NCBI GenBank assembly: GCA_020638995.1
Contig: JACKHM010000003.1
Location: forward strand, 1-64,000
DNA from: Planctomycetaceae bacterium
Lineage (GTDB): Bacteria; Planctomycetota; Planctomycetia; Pirellulales; Pirellulaceae
Direction: 5' to 3'
DNA length: 64,000 nucleotides
The notes under the pieces were generated by a model, which was not told the DNA's origin, did not search any database, and worked only from the letters and a program-made list of their open reading frames with translations. Below, in pieces: positions 25,070 through 34,683 of this stretch. A program made the translations under genes and the position numbers. The stretch's first letter is position 1, and each line of letters opens with the position of its first letter.

Positions 25070-27999
25070 TTGCCCACCCCTTTCAGCATCTTGAGGATGT
25101 TCTGGGCAACTTCGACGACGCCATCGACTCCAGCACTGATGAGGGCCTTGTAGAACGACTTGCGGACTTCCTGCTCCTGATGGCTGCTCGACTGCCAGTG
25201 GGGATTCTGCTCGAACGCTTCGGCGGCGGCTTTGGCTACATCGTCCGCCTTCTCCACTCCCTGCTGCTTGAGTAACCAGAAAACGGCGAATGATTCGGGA
25301 GACAGTTCCGTTGCCTCCCGCTGCTTTCGAGCCTCCATGTACTCCTGAATCAGCTTCTCCAGCCCGGAGAGCGTGTCTTTCGTGTTCTGCTGACGATCCT
25401 CGAAAGCGGCGGCAATCTGCTCGGCTTTCTCACCGATGCTCAACAGGTACGGCTCCTTGTTCGCTTCCTCTCGGGTCAGTTGGTCGATGGCTTTCAGCAA
25501 ATTGAAGACTTTGACCGTATCGGGTTCATCGCCATCGGCGATGGCTTGCAACATTTCGGCGTTGAGCTTCTGTAGTTTCGTCGGCTCGCCAATGCCGCTG
25601 GTTTGCGTGTTCTTGCGGACGAGCTTGGCGGTCTTGCGCATGAACTCCTTGTCCATGCTGATGCCACGGTCGTAGGCACCTCGCACCAGTTCGTACATCG
25701 ACGCCAACTCTGTGAAGTCGTCGATGAACGGGCGCATAAACTGATCGGGTGAAATGATCTCGTGGAGTTCTTCGAGTTCTCGGAAAAAGTTGTAGAACTC
25801 CTCCCGAGGTTCCTTATCCCGAAAATGTTCAAGCAACGCCTCGACAGCCTTGTCGCCCTTGTGACTCTTCGTGAGCGTCAGGTATTTCTGGCGACCGACC
25901 TGCATCTGGTCCTCGAACCGCTTCTTCAGGACATCCAGTCCTTCAATGACGCCTTCCACGTCCTTTGAGTCGAACGCCAGTGCCTTTTCGAGCTTCTCGA
26001 AGATGCCAACGAAATCGAGAACGAACCCGCACGGCTTGCGGCGGCCATCTTCATCTTCGTAAGGACGATTTACCCGAGCGATGGCTTGCAACAGCACATG
26101 GTCCCGCATCGGCTTGTCGAGATACATGCAGTACAGGACTGGAGCATCGAAGCCGGTGAGCAGTTTCTCAGTGACAATCAGAATCTTGGGCTGTTCTTCG
26201 GGCTTACGGAACTTCTTGCGGACGGCCTTCTCGTCGTCCTCGGATAGCTGGTACTTCCGCAGCTTCTCTGAGTCCTTCTTCCCTGCCGAACTCATCACCA
26301 CCTCCGAGTATTCGGGCGGCAGGTATTTGTCGAGGGCTTCCTTCAGCAGTGCGCAGCCTTCCCGGTCCACAGCAACCAGAAACGCCTTATATCCCATCGG
26401 CTCGATGGTACTCAGGTAATGTTCGGCGACGAACTTGGCGAGCTTGTCCACACGCTCTTCGTTCTTGAGCATGTTCTTCAGCGTGACGGCCCGATCCAGC
26501 ACCTTATTCAGTTCTTCGATGTCGCTGACACCTTCGGCATCGGCCAGTTCGAGGAACTCCTTCTCCAGCGTTTCCCGATCTACCAGCAAGTCATTCGGAG
26601 CAAGCTGGTAGTGCAACGGGACCGTAGTTTTGTCCTCAACGGATTCCTTGATCGAGTATTTGTCGAGGTAGCCCTTCTCGTCATCGGTGCCGAAGACCTT
26701 GAACGTCCCCTTGCCGTAGGCAGTCTGGTCAATCGGTGTACCGGTGAAGCCAAGATAAGTGGCGTTGGGCAAAGCGCCCATCAGGTAGTTGCCAAGATCG
26801 CCGCCGGTGCTTCGGTGGGCTTCATCGACCAACACGAACACGTTGTCACGAGTGCAAATGTTGGCGGGGATGTCGTCGAACTTATGGATCATCGAGACGA
26901 TCAAGCCACGACGATCAGCGGCCAGCAGGGTACGCAGCCCCTTTTTGTTGTCGGCGATGCAGTACGGTCCAAACTCCGTGTAGCCGTTCTTCTTCACAGG
27001 TTTGACGTTGCCAGTCAAAGTTGCAGCGAGATTGCCAAATAGCTGCGACTCCAGTTCGTTGCGGTCCACCAGCATCAGCACGGTCGGGTTGCTGAAAGCC
27101 GGGTCTTCGATCAGCCGGGTGGCCGTCGTAATCATGGTGTAGGTCTTGCCCGAACCTTGAGTATGCCAGATCAGCCCCCGCCGCTTGTCCGGTTCTTTGG
27201 CCCGCTGAACGCTTCGTTCGACTGCTCGCATCTGGTGAGGGCGCAGCACGCTCTTCTCAAGATCGCCGTCCTTGCGAGTGAACAGGATAAACTCATTGAC
27301 GACCTGCAACACCCGGTTGCGATCAACAAACGTCTTGACCAGCGACTCGTAATTGCCTGCCGCTTCGTCCCGCCAATTGAACAGCCCTTTGCGAGTCAGG
27401 TTCCATGTTGCCCCGTAGTAGAACTGCACCAAATGCGTCAGGCAGTGCAGTTGCATGATGGCGAGCAGTTCTGCGCCCTCTTTGTGGTAATAGCGGATGT
27501 CGTCGAAGGCGAGAGCGATCCCGTCTCGCTTTTTGGCTGACTTGGTTTCACCAACGATCACCGGAAACCCGTTGATGAACAGCATCACGTCGGTGCGAAC
27601 GTCGGGCGGTGTGCCGTTGGAGAACGTGAACTCGTCGGTAACGTGAAATTGATTCGCCGTGAGGTCGGTCGGATGAAACAACCGAACATTCCGCTCTCGC
27701 TTCTCGACTTCCACAAAGACCGTCTTGAGTCCTTTCAAAAACTCCCAAGCGTCGAAGTTGCCTTCAATGGTTGGCCGCACCCGAACGATCTGATCCCGAA
27801 GATTCTCAGCCTGTTCCAAACCGACGATGCCGGGATTGAGTGCCTGAAGCTGGTCGATCAGCACCGAATCGAGAACGGGACTGGTCAAACCTCGCCGCTT
27901 GGCAAGTGCCTCTTCAGGAGTGAGATACGTCCAGCCTGCTGCCTTGGCATACTTGAGGAATGGATTCTGAACAGCACTTCGTTCGCCGCCGATTGTCAT
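25066..27999 (-). CDS. hsdR: Type I restriction enzyme R subunit
   Basis: The protein has 977 residues, normal for HsdR. The N-terminal nuclease core reads DVRTDVMLFINGFPVIVGETKS (Asp, then E-T-K). It is followed by SF2 motor motifs: HTQGSGKTYT (Walker A), VDEAHRS, GFTGTPID, and QAIARVNRPY (motif VI). The helical C-terminal part mediates assembly with M2S. It overlaps hsdS by four bases (ATGA) and the metallopeptidase gene by four bases. It should translocate and cut unmodified DNA away from the recognition site. All catalytic motifs look intact. Confidence 0.95.
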   Translation of the reverse strand: MTIGGERSAVQNPFLKYAKAAGWTYLTPEEALAKRRGLTSPVLDSVLIDQLQALNPGIVGLEQAENLRDQIVRVRPTIEGNFDAWEFLKGLKTVFVEVEKRERNVRLFHPTDLTANQFHVTDEFTFSNGTPPDVRTDVMLFINGFPVIVGETKSAKKRDGIALAFDDIRYYHKEGAELLAIMQLHCLTHLVQFYYGATWNLTRKGLFNWRDEAAGNYESLVKTFVDRNRVLQVVNEFILFTRKDGDLEKSVLRPHQMRAVERSVQRAKEPDKRRGLIWHTQGSGKTYTMITTATRLIEDPAFSNPTVLMLVDRNELESQLFGNLAATLTGNVKPVKKNGYTEFGPYCIADNKKGLRTLLAADRRGLIVSMIHKFDDIPANICTRDNVFVLVDEAHRSTGGDLGNYLMGALPNATYLGFTGTPIDQTAYGKGTFKVFGTDDEKGYLDKYSIKESVEDKTTVPLHYQLAPNDLLVDRETLEKEFLELADAEGVSDIEELNKVLDRAVTLKNMLKNEERVDKLAKFVAEHYLSTIEPMGYKAFLVAVDREGCALLKEALDKYLPPEYSEVVMSSAGKKDSEKLRKYQLSEDDEKAVRKKFRKPEEQPKILIVTEKLLTGFDAPVLYCMYLDKPMRDHVLLQAIARVNRPYEDEDGRRKPCGFVLDFVGIFEKLEKALAFDSKDVEGVIEGLDVLKKRFEDQMQVGRQKYLTLTKSHKGDKAVEALLEHFRDKEPREEFYNFFRELEELHEIISPDQFMRPFIDDFTELASMYELVRGAYDRGISMDKEFMRKTAKLVRKNTQTSGIGEPTKLQKLNAEMLQAIADGDEPDTVKVFNLLKAIDQLTREEANKEPYLLSIGEKAEQIAAAFEDRQQNTKDTLSGLEKLIQEYMEARKQREATELSPESFAVFWLLKQQGVEKADDVAKAAAEAFEQNPHWQSSSHQEQEVRKSFYKALISAGVDGVVEVAQNILKMLKGVGK

Positions 28000-29327
28000 G
28001 CTGCGTCCTCATCGGTGAAATCAAAGTCGAGGTCATGCACACGCCGCTGGCCGGTCATCAGGTCGTGGAGCAGTGAGTCAAACATCTCAGTAAGAGCTTC
28101 GAGTTTGCCGACTTCACTTCTCTCTTTTTCGTTGACCGAATCAAGAGCCTTAACAATCTGTTCCTGATCCCCGGTCGAAGGAACGGGCATAAGCAGAGCT
28201 TTCAACTTGACGCCGGGTAGATGTGCAATTGTCGTTCTCGTACCAACAAGCCCATAGGTATTTGAAAGAAGGAAGGCATTCATCATGTGATACGAGAGGA
28301 AATCAGGCAGCATGTGGCCGTTCCGAGGTCGAGCAAGGTGTAACGCTTTTTGGTAGTAGCACTCCGGCAACTCGTCACGCCAAATAGCAGTTCTGCCAAC
28401 CTCGCCACCTTCGCAAATCAGAACATCCCCATTTCGAAGCCGAAACTTCGCCTGTTCGTTCTCGTCGAAATCCATCTCGTAGAGATCGTGAGTCTCGATT
28501 CGTCCCCATTGGACGTTTGCATTTCGCAAGTACGGTTTAGGGCTCATACCTTGTTTTGCGGCCCGTGAAAGCATTTTGCCAAGGCGAGATTCGAACAGGT
28601 TGTCGAACTTCTGCAAACGCCACTCAACTGGAATGTCGCCGACTTCCGTTTCCTGCAACTCGACGTGATCGGCTTGTTGGAAGGGGACGGGGCCGTAGGT
28701 GAAGAGATGCCGCATGAGGCTCTGCTTGAGTTGCCGGGCGGCGGCGATCACCTTCTCGGTCGCTTCCTTCGCCCGCTGCACCGTCCGCAGCGCTCCCGCT
28801 ATCGCCCGCTGCTCTTCCATTGAGGGGCACGGGATTGGAAGCATTTTGAGCTTGATGGCAGGCAGATGTGCAATCGTCGTTTCTGTCCCGAAACCCGTGT
28901 ATCGTTTTTCGCCCGTAAATGAGTGCAGCATGTGATACATGAAGAACTCAGCGTCAATCCGTCCGTCTTTCGGTCGTGCTCGATGGATTGCCTTCTGGTA
29001 GTAGCACTCTGCAATTTCACCACGCCAAATTGCGGTCCTACCGACTTCTCCCCCTTCACAGATCAGTATGTCACCGGGAACAAGCCGAAACTTGCTTTGC
29101 TCATGTTCAGCAAAGTCCATCTCGTAAACATCTGATATGTCCACGTTCAGCCATTGGACGTTGGCGTTCCGCATGTAGGGCTTTGGTAAGTTACCCTGAC
29201 GTGCGGCTTTGGAGAGCATTTTTCCAAGTTTTGATTCGAACAGATCACCGAACGAGATCAACGGCCACTCGGAAGGCAGTGGTCCTAGTTCTGTCTCGGC
29301 GAATCCATTGGTGGCCGCATTACCCAT
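27996..29327 (-). CDS. hsdS: Type I restriction specificity subunit with two near-identical TRDs
   Basis: The protein has 443 residues with two target-recognition domains, each followed by a helical spacer. Unusually, the two TRDs are close copies. Both carry LFES(K/R)LGKMLS, NANVQW, then ICEGGEVGRTAIWR, then CYYQKA. TRD1 spans about residues 20-190 and TRD2 about 235-410. In type I enzymes each TRD reads one half-site in opposite orientation, so near-identical TRDs predict a nearly palindromic bipartite target. The start overlaps hsdM by 8 bp and the stop overlaps hsdR by 4 bp. Confidence 0.95.
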   Translation of the reverse strand: MGNAATNGFAETELGPLPSEWPLISFGDLFESKLGKMLSKAARQGNLPKPYMRNANVQWLNVDISDVYEMDFAEHEQSKFRLVPGDILICEGGEVGRTAIWRGEIAECYYQKAIHRARPKDGRIDAEFFMYHMLHSFTGEKRYTGFGTETTIAHLPAIKLKMLPIPCPSMEEQRAIAGALRTVQRAKEATEKVIAAARQLKQSLMRHLFTYGPVPFQQADHVELQETEVGDIPVEWRLQKFDNLFESRLGKMLSRAAKQGMSPKPYLRNANVQWGRIETHDLYEMDFDENEQAKFRLRNGDVLICEGGEVGRTAIWRDELPECYYQKALHLARPRNGHMLPDFLSYHMMNAFLLSNTYGLVGTRTTIAHLPGVKLKALLMPVPSTGDQEQIVKALDSVNEKERSEVGKLEALTEMFDSLLHDLMTGQRRVHDLDFDFTDEDAA

Positions 29328-31314
29328 TGCGCCAGCCCTCGAAACCCAGCTTCGTCAGAACATCGTCGAGTTTCTGATCCGCCTCGACTCGCTCTTCCTC
29401 AGCTTCGGCCAACAACACGACGGCTTCATCCAGTGGCAAGACTTCGACTTCTTCACCGGTCGAAACGTAGCGGCTGGGTGAAAGGTTGTAGTCCCCCTTT
29501 GCCGCCACTTCGTTCGTGACAATTGCCGACAGGCCATCCACAGCCTGCCAATCAAGATAGGGCTGAGTTATCTGTTCGATGTGGCTCTCTTCCAGATAAT
29601 TCTTCGGTCGCCCCTTCGAGAACAACCGACTGGCATTGATGAGCAGAATTTCGCCGGGATGCCGCTTCTGGCGATTCACGACCAGCACGATGCCCGGTGC
29701 CGTCGTGTTGTAAAACATGTTCTCCTTGAACAGCACGACCGCTTCGATCAGATCGTTCTCGACAAAGTGCTTGCGAGCATCCCGTTCCTTGTTCGATCCG
29801 GTGTTGCCGCTGCCCCGACTGACGGCTCCCGTATCCAGCACAATTGCCAGTCGCCCGCTCGGCCCAACGCTCGCCAGCATGTGCTGCACCCAGCCCCAGT
29901 CAGCGCTGGATGATGGTGGAATCAATGTCTTGTTGGTTTCGCCGTCCTGATGAGTGAATCGTTCGTAGCCATCATTCTCAAACGTGGCGCTGGGGAACTT
30001 CTGGTTCCACATCGGATTGGCCGTCACCAGATCGAATGTCTGCAATGTGCTGTCGTCATTGGTGAATGCGGGCCGGTGCATGGTGTCGCCCAGACGAATC
30101 TCGGCCTCCATATCGTGCAGCACGGCATTCATGCGAGCGATGGCATACGTCGAACCTTCAATTTCCTGACCGAACAGCTTGAGAGGGGCAACGGTCTTGG
30201 GCAGCTTCGCCCTTCCATTCGACTTTTGCCCATGTTTCTCTAGCAGTCGCAGATGACACTTGATAAGCAAACCACCTGAACCACAGCAGGGATCGTAGAC
30301 GGAGTTGCCCGGCTCAGGATCGAGGATGCGGGCCATGACGATTCCCACCTGTGTCGGTGTGAACTGCTCGCCGCCGCTCTTGCCCTGACCTTCGGCAAAC
30401 ATTCGCAGCAGGTATTCGTAAGCTCGCCCCAGAATGTCCGGTTCAACTTCTTCCAGTCCCAGCCGATAACGGCCATCGCTCAGCACGTTGACCAGCGAGC
30501 CAAGCCGTCCATCATCAACGATCCGCTGCCCAGCAGTCGTAGCGTTGAAGTCAGTCACGTCGATCACGCCCGACAGCCGAGGATTCTCACGGGCGACGGC
30601 ACGCACGGCGTCGGTCAGATGCTCACCAATGCCGCAGTCTTTGGCGTCTTTGTCCTTCGCCTTCCGAAGCTCGTTCCACTTCTTTTCGGCAATGACTTCC
30701 CAGCGAGCAATCGGCGGGATGTAGAACCGCACGAGCTTGTGATCCTGTTCGACCAGCTTCGCAGCCGTATCCCGGTCGCCGAACTCAGCCGCCAGATGCG
30801 TCACTTCATCATCGAACACGTCCGACAATCGCTTCAGGAAGATTAGCGGCAGGATGTAGTTCTTGTACTTTGGCGCATCGATTGGCCCTCGGATCGTGCA
30901 GGCAGCATCCCAAAGCCATTGTTCCAAAGCTGGAAGGTCCAACGCCCCGCCATTTGACCGCTCGGCCTTTGGTTCCTCCGTGGCTTTATTTTCGGTCTCG
31001 CTCATCGTCTTCTTTCCGTTCCTCGCTGGTTTCGCTGACGTTGAGCCATTGCTCATCAGTCGGTCGATCAATTGCGGCTTCGTTCCTGCACTCGAAACCC
31101 CAATGCCCTCGCACACCTGCTTGATCTCGTCCTTCCGCATCCCGCCGAGCAGAGTCTCGGTGGAGACTCTGCGAGACCGTGACAATTTCGCCCGCATTGC
31201 ATCCACGCTGCGCCGATCCACACCGTCGATGCCGAGTTCATCGAGGAGACTCTTCAGGTCGTCACGACCGAACGAGGACAGGATGGCTTGTTTAAGGTTC
31301 ATGGTCGGCTTCAC
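29320..31314 (-). CDS. hsdM: Type I methyltransferase M subunit with N-terminal SAP-like region
   Basis: The frame opens with GTG at 31314; an ATG four codons later (31302) is an equally good start. About 664 residues. Residues 55-90 (MRKDEIKQVCEGIGV, then TKPQLIDRLM) look like a SAP DNA-binding helix pair, an addition to standard HsdM. The methylase follows: a helical HsdM N-domain, motif I YDPCCGSGG and motif IV as ANPMWN instead of ANPPF. It is the partner of the hsdS and hsdR genes downstream. The gene starts 5 bp after the stop of another methylase gene, so the operon has two M-type proteins. Confidence 0.9.
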   Translation of the reverse strand: MKPTMNLKQAILSSFGRDDLKSLLDELGIDGVDRRSVDAMRAKLSRSRRVSTETLLGGMRKDEIKQVCEGIGVSSAGTKPQLIDRLMSNGSTSAKPARNGKKTMSETENKATEEPKAERSNGGALDLPALEQWLWDAACTIRGPIDAPKYKNYILPLIFLKRLSDVFDDEVTHLAAEFGDRDTAAKLVEQDHKLVRFYIPPIARWEVIAEKKWNELRKAKDKDAKDCGIGEHLTDAVRAVARENPRLSGVIDVTDFNATTAGQRIVDDGRLGSLVNVLSDGRYRLGLEEVEPDILGRAYEYLLRMFAEGQGKSGGEQFTPTQVGIVMARILDPEPGNSVYDPCCGSGGLLIKCHLRLLEKHGQKSNGRAKLPKTVAPLKLFGQEIEGSTYAIARMNAVLHDMEAEIRLGDTMHRPAFTNDDSTLQTFDLVTANPMWNQKFPSATFENDGYERFTHQDGETNKTLIPPSSSADWGWVQHMLASVGPSGRLAIVLDTGAVSRGSGNTGSNKERDARKHFVENDLIEAVVLFKENMFYNTTAPGIVLVVNRQKRHPGEILLINASRLFSKGRPKNYLEESHIEQITQPYLDWQAVDGLSAIVTNEVAAKGDYNLSPSRYVSTGEEVEVLPLDEAVVLLAEAEEERVEADQKLDDVLTKLGFEGWRNG

Positions 31315-31319
31315 ATCCC

Positions 31320-33671
31320 CTATGTTCCAAATCGATGCCGGATGTATTCCAACTGTTTCGGCCCCACCAACTTGTCTGTAGCGGGGTTGGTTCTGACGTA
31401 GAACACTTCACCATCAAGGAAACACGGCTTCTGCGACGGCTTACAGTGGACGACCATTGGATTCTTGCCATCCACTTCAATGAGTCGGTAATCGATGAAG
31501 GGATAGAACTCTGGACCGATACGCTTCTCGACAGTGTTCTTGAAATGCAGAAGAAACTTGTCCGTGCTGTCCTTATGAAACTTGGCAATCTCAGCGCCAA
31601 GGCCAGCAATCGTCCCGTCGTCAGCGACTCCGACGAGCAAATGGCCACCCTCAGAGTTCAAGAACGCCACGATGGTCTTCAGACACATTTCCTCCATAAC
31701 CTTGTCTTTCTGCCCTGTGTCGTGACGCAAATTGAGGCTGAGTGTCTCCTTGAATTCGACTGTCTTCGACTCACCCTCTCGAATGATGCTGCGAATTTGG
31801 TCCGCATCGGACAGCTTGCCGATCACGCTGAGCATTGAATCCAGTTGAACCTGCAATTCCGTGAGTCCAACGGGATTCACCGACAACTCTCGATCCAACA
31901 CGCCGATGGCTTCTTTCAGTGCCGCCAGCTTGTCGTGAGTCCGTAGAATGTTTTGCTGCGTTGGCAGGTCCGGCAAGGCAATGATGCACTCGTTCAGATC
32001 GGCCTTGCCAAGTCTCTGAATTACGCTCCCCACCGCCATAATCGAGAGGGCGTGTTGGCCAACCGACGTTCCCAAGAATTGGGACACGTATGCGTTGATT
32101 GCCCTGTCGCTAAGCACCACCTGATAATATCGGTCGTGCCGTTGGGCGATGTCGTCGAGGTGGTGAGTGACTCGTTTACCAACCATCGGGATATAGACGG
32201 CGTTCGCCTTGTCGGAGAACGTGCCGCCTCTTCGAGCCGAGTTGACTTCGAGTGCCAGTTCCTTGATTGCGATTTTCTCGAACGAGTTGTATTGCGTCAC
32301 TAAACCACTGAGGGCAGACGAATCGGCGTATCGCTGGATGTTCAGGTTGTAGTCGTTGGTTCTGATGTCATCGATTGTGGCGACCGTGGAGAATCGCTCG
32401 GACTCCGCAAACTCTTCGAAGCAGGTTGTGATGCGGGCGATGTCATCCTCACCGAGAAGATTCCGCCGATCTCCCTTCTGGAATCCCTTGTCAGCGTTAA
32501 TGAACAGAACCTTGCCTTGACGTTCAGGCAACTTCCGTCTGTTGAGAATCAGGACGGCAGACGAAATGCCTGTTCCATAGAACAAGGCCGGGGGGAGACC
32601 GATGACGGCCTCAACCAAGTCATCATCGACGATACCCTTCCGAATCGCTTTCTCCCGTCCTCCCCGAAACAGAACACCATGCGACACGATGGTCGCCATG
32701 ACTCCGTTTGGCTTGAGTGACGCCAGCATGTGCTGAATGAAGGCAAAGTCGCCTGAACTGGCTGGTGGTAGGCCGTACCGAAATCGATTGAACTGGTCGT
32801 GTTCAAGATTCATGCCCCGCAACGAGACAGCGAACGGAGGATTGCTCACGATTCGGTCAAACTGCATCAGACCGCCATTAGCGACGTGGTGCGGGTGCGT
32901 CAGCGAGTTGCCATGTGCCAAAAAAGAGTCTTCCGCACCGCTGAGTGCGAGATTCATTCTTCCAATAGCGAGGGTTTCGGCGTTGATCTCTTGCCCATAT
33001 AGAGCAATCGAGCCTGCATCATTCTTCTGGCGAACGTAGTCTAGTCCTTTCGTCAAAAAGCCTGCCGTTCCTGCGCACGGATCGTACAAGCTCATCTCAC
33101 TTTCTGGTTTGACTAATGCGATGAGTAAAGTCCTGATGTCCTTCGGCGTGGAGAACTCGCCCGCATGTTGGCCTGATGCTGCCGCAAATTGGGCGAGAAA
33201 CGCTTCGAACAGTCGGGGGATAGTCTCTTCGCCCGCTTCGGAAGATGTCGTCGCAAGCACGTGAAGCAAAGGCCGAAGCCTCGCCTTGTTTAGCTTGGCG
33301 CTGTTGAAGTCAGAGAAGTCAAATTCCTCCAAAAATGAGTTGTCCTCCTTCAACGCATAGAACGCTTTGTTCAGGGCATCACCCAGCACATGGTCGGGAA
33401 CGGACAGCAAGTGATCGAATTGGGCTGTGGCCGGAAGAGCAAGACCCGAATTGCGTTTCCAATCTTTCTTGACGGGCGAGTATTCCTGACGATTGGCCTC
33501 CGCTAAGAATAGTAGGTCAAGAACTGGCTTGGCGTACTCATCAAGCCTGAGATACGAACTCGCTCGAAAGTCATCCAATGCCGACTTAATGGCACCAATG
33601 AGCAGTGTCTCGTCCGGCTTGTCGGCGTCGTTCTGATCGTGGACGCTATCGGCGGAATTGGATTCTGACAT
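31320..33671 (-). CDS. N6-adenine methylase fused to an S-like half and an AlbA_2 domain
   Basis: The start is the ATG at 33671, 7 bp after the upstream stop and preceded by GGAAGGTG. About 783 residues. Residues 20-450 are an HsdM-type methylase with YDPCAGTAGF (motif I) and SNPPFA (motif IV). Residues 460-640 resemble one HsdS target-recognition domain with its spacer helix (GKADLNECIIALPDLPTQQNIL, then LAALKEAIGVLDREL). The last 150 residues are an AlbA_2/Schlafen-like domain (ESKTVEFKETL, then IVAFLNSEGGHLLVGVADDG). It sits between an ImmA-type protease gene and hsdM. The role of a second methylase with its own reader is unclear. Confidence 0.85.
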   Translation of the reverse strand: MSESNSADSVHDQNDADKPDETLLIGAIKSALDDFRASSYLRLDEYAKPVLDLLFLAEANRQEYSPVKKDWKRNSGLALPATAQFDHLLSVPDHVLGDALNKAFYALKEDNSFLEEFDFSDFNSAKLNKARLRPLLHVLATTSSEAGEETIPRLFEAFLAQFAAASGQHAGEFSTPKDIRTLLIALVKPESEMSLYDPCAGTAGFLTKGLDYVRQKNDAGSIALYGQEINAETLAIGRMNLALSGAEDSFLAHGNSLTHPHHVANGGLMQFDRIVSNPPFAVSLRGMNLEHDQFNRFRYGLPPASSGDFAFIQHMLASLKPNGVMATIVSHGVLFRGGREKAIRKGIVDDDLVEAVIGLPPALFYGTGISSAVLILNRRKLPERQGKVLFINADKGFQKGDRRNLLGEDDIARITTCFEEFAESERFSTVATIDDIRTNDYNLNIQRYADSSALSGLVTQYNSFEKIAIKELALEVNSARRGGTFSDKANAVYIPMVGKRVTHHLDDIAQRHDRYYQVVLSDRAINAYVSQFLGTSVGQHALSIMAVGSVIQRLGKADLNECIIALPDLPTQQNILRTHDKLAALKEAIGVLDRELSVNPVGLTELQVQLDSMLSVIGKLSDADQIRSIIREGESKTVEFKETLSLNLRHDTGQKDKVMEEMCLKTIVAFLNSEGGHLLVGVADDGTIAGLGAEIAKFHKDSTDKFLLHFKNTVEKRIGPEFYPFIDYRLIEVDGKNPMVVHCKPSQKPCFLDGEVFYVRTNPATDKLVGPKQLEYIRHRFGT

Positions 33672-33678
33672 CAATGGT

Positions 33679-34683
33679 TCACCTTCCATTGTTTGGCTGC
33701 ATCGTCGCCATCACTGCCTGATCGATACGCCGTGCCTGAATGAAGACCTCGCAATCGATCAGCGAACCGCCTTTGGAGAAGGTCCACGAATTCAGATTCT
33801 CTTCACCGGATGCGTCGGTCAGTTCTTCCGCAAACGCCCTGTAGACGACTGACGACTCCGGCACTCGCATGTTGTTTCGGGCTGTCAGTTCCATCTCGCT
33901 TGCCGGGCCGTTGGGAACAGCCAGTCGAACCCGCAGCTTCTTCTCCGGCTTGTCGTTATCAAACATTCGCATCTGCTTCAACCCACGACGCTCGTTGGCC
34001 GTGTATTCCATGCGTGCTTCGATGTATAGCAGCGGAGTGGTCAGTCGCCGGTGACAGGCATAAAGCGTCGATTGGAAGCTGGCGTAGGGGCAGAACTCCT
34101 GCCGGACAGCTTCCACGATGTCGAACGTCAATCTGCCACCTTCGGAGATGTGCGTGTTGAACAGCGGTGAGAAGATCGAGTCGTAGAACCCAACGTGGCC
34201 TGCAATCTGGTCCATGAGCCGTTCCAGCGGTTCATCCGTGGAGCGGAACACCTGCTTGTCCACGTCCTCTTCGACAAGCAGGTGAGCGATCTCATGCCAA
34301 CGAGTAAAGAACCGCCGTGCGGCCTTGTCGCCTCGGCAATCGATAACGGCAACGTGCGTGCCGTCCTTCAAGCGGATCATCGTCCCGTAAGTGTCGTCGG
34401 TGAGGTCGAGCTTGAGTGCCGCAAAGATGGGTTCGCCCATCGGAACGTACTTCGCCTTGAGCCGGTCGAAATCCGATTCCTCGTTGACTTCCTCAAAGAC
34501 GAGATTCAGGCGATCTGCGACGACGGCTTCCAACTCGTCAACCGAAGTGACACCACCGGATTCTTGAACCCAAGTGTCTATCTGGTCCTGACAAAAATTG
34601 ATGATTGCTGCGACGGGAGAACCAGTGAGCCCCAGTTTTTCAGCAAGATCAACAACGTCTTGTTCTTGATCCAATGCGCTCAT
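33679..34683 (-). CDS. ImmA/IrrE-type metalloprotease
   Basis: The ATG at 34683-34681 overlaps the regulator's stop (ATGA) and follows GGAG by 5 nt. About 334 residues. The zinc site WHEIAHLLVEED (HEIAH) lies near residue 150, followed by the typical IrrE layout with a later acidic ligand. N-terminal residues carry helices that may bind the partner repressor. The C-terminal half is an alpha/beta extension of unknown role. IrrE/ImmA proteases cleave an XRE repressor encoded next to them when a signal arrives, and that gene is immediately upstream here. The pair probably controls this operon. Confidence 0.85.
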   Translation of the reverse strand: MSALDQEQDVVDLAEKLGLTGSPVAAIINFCQDQIDTWVQESGGVTSVDELEAVVADRLNLVFEEVNEESDFDRLKAKYVPMGEPIFAALKLDLTDDTYGTMIRLKDGTHVAVIDCRGDKAARRFFTRWHEIAHLLVEEDVDKQVFRSTDEPLERLMDQIAGHVGFYDSIFSPLFNTHISEGGRLTFDIVEAVRQEFCPYASFQSTLYACHRRLTTPLLYIEARMEYTANERRGLKQMRMFDNDKPEKKLRVRLAVPNGPASEMELTARNNMRVPESSVVYRAFAEELTDASGEENLNSWTFSKGGSLIDCEVFIQARRIDQAVMATMQPNNGR

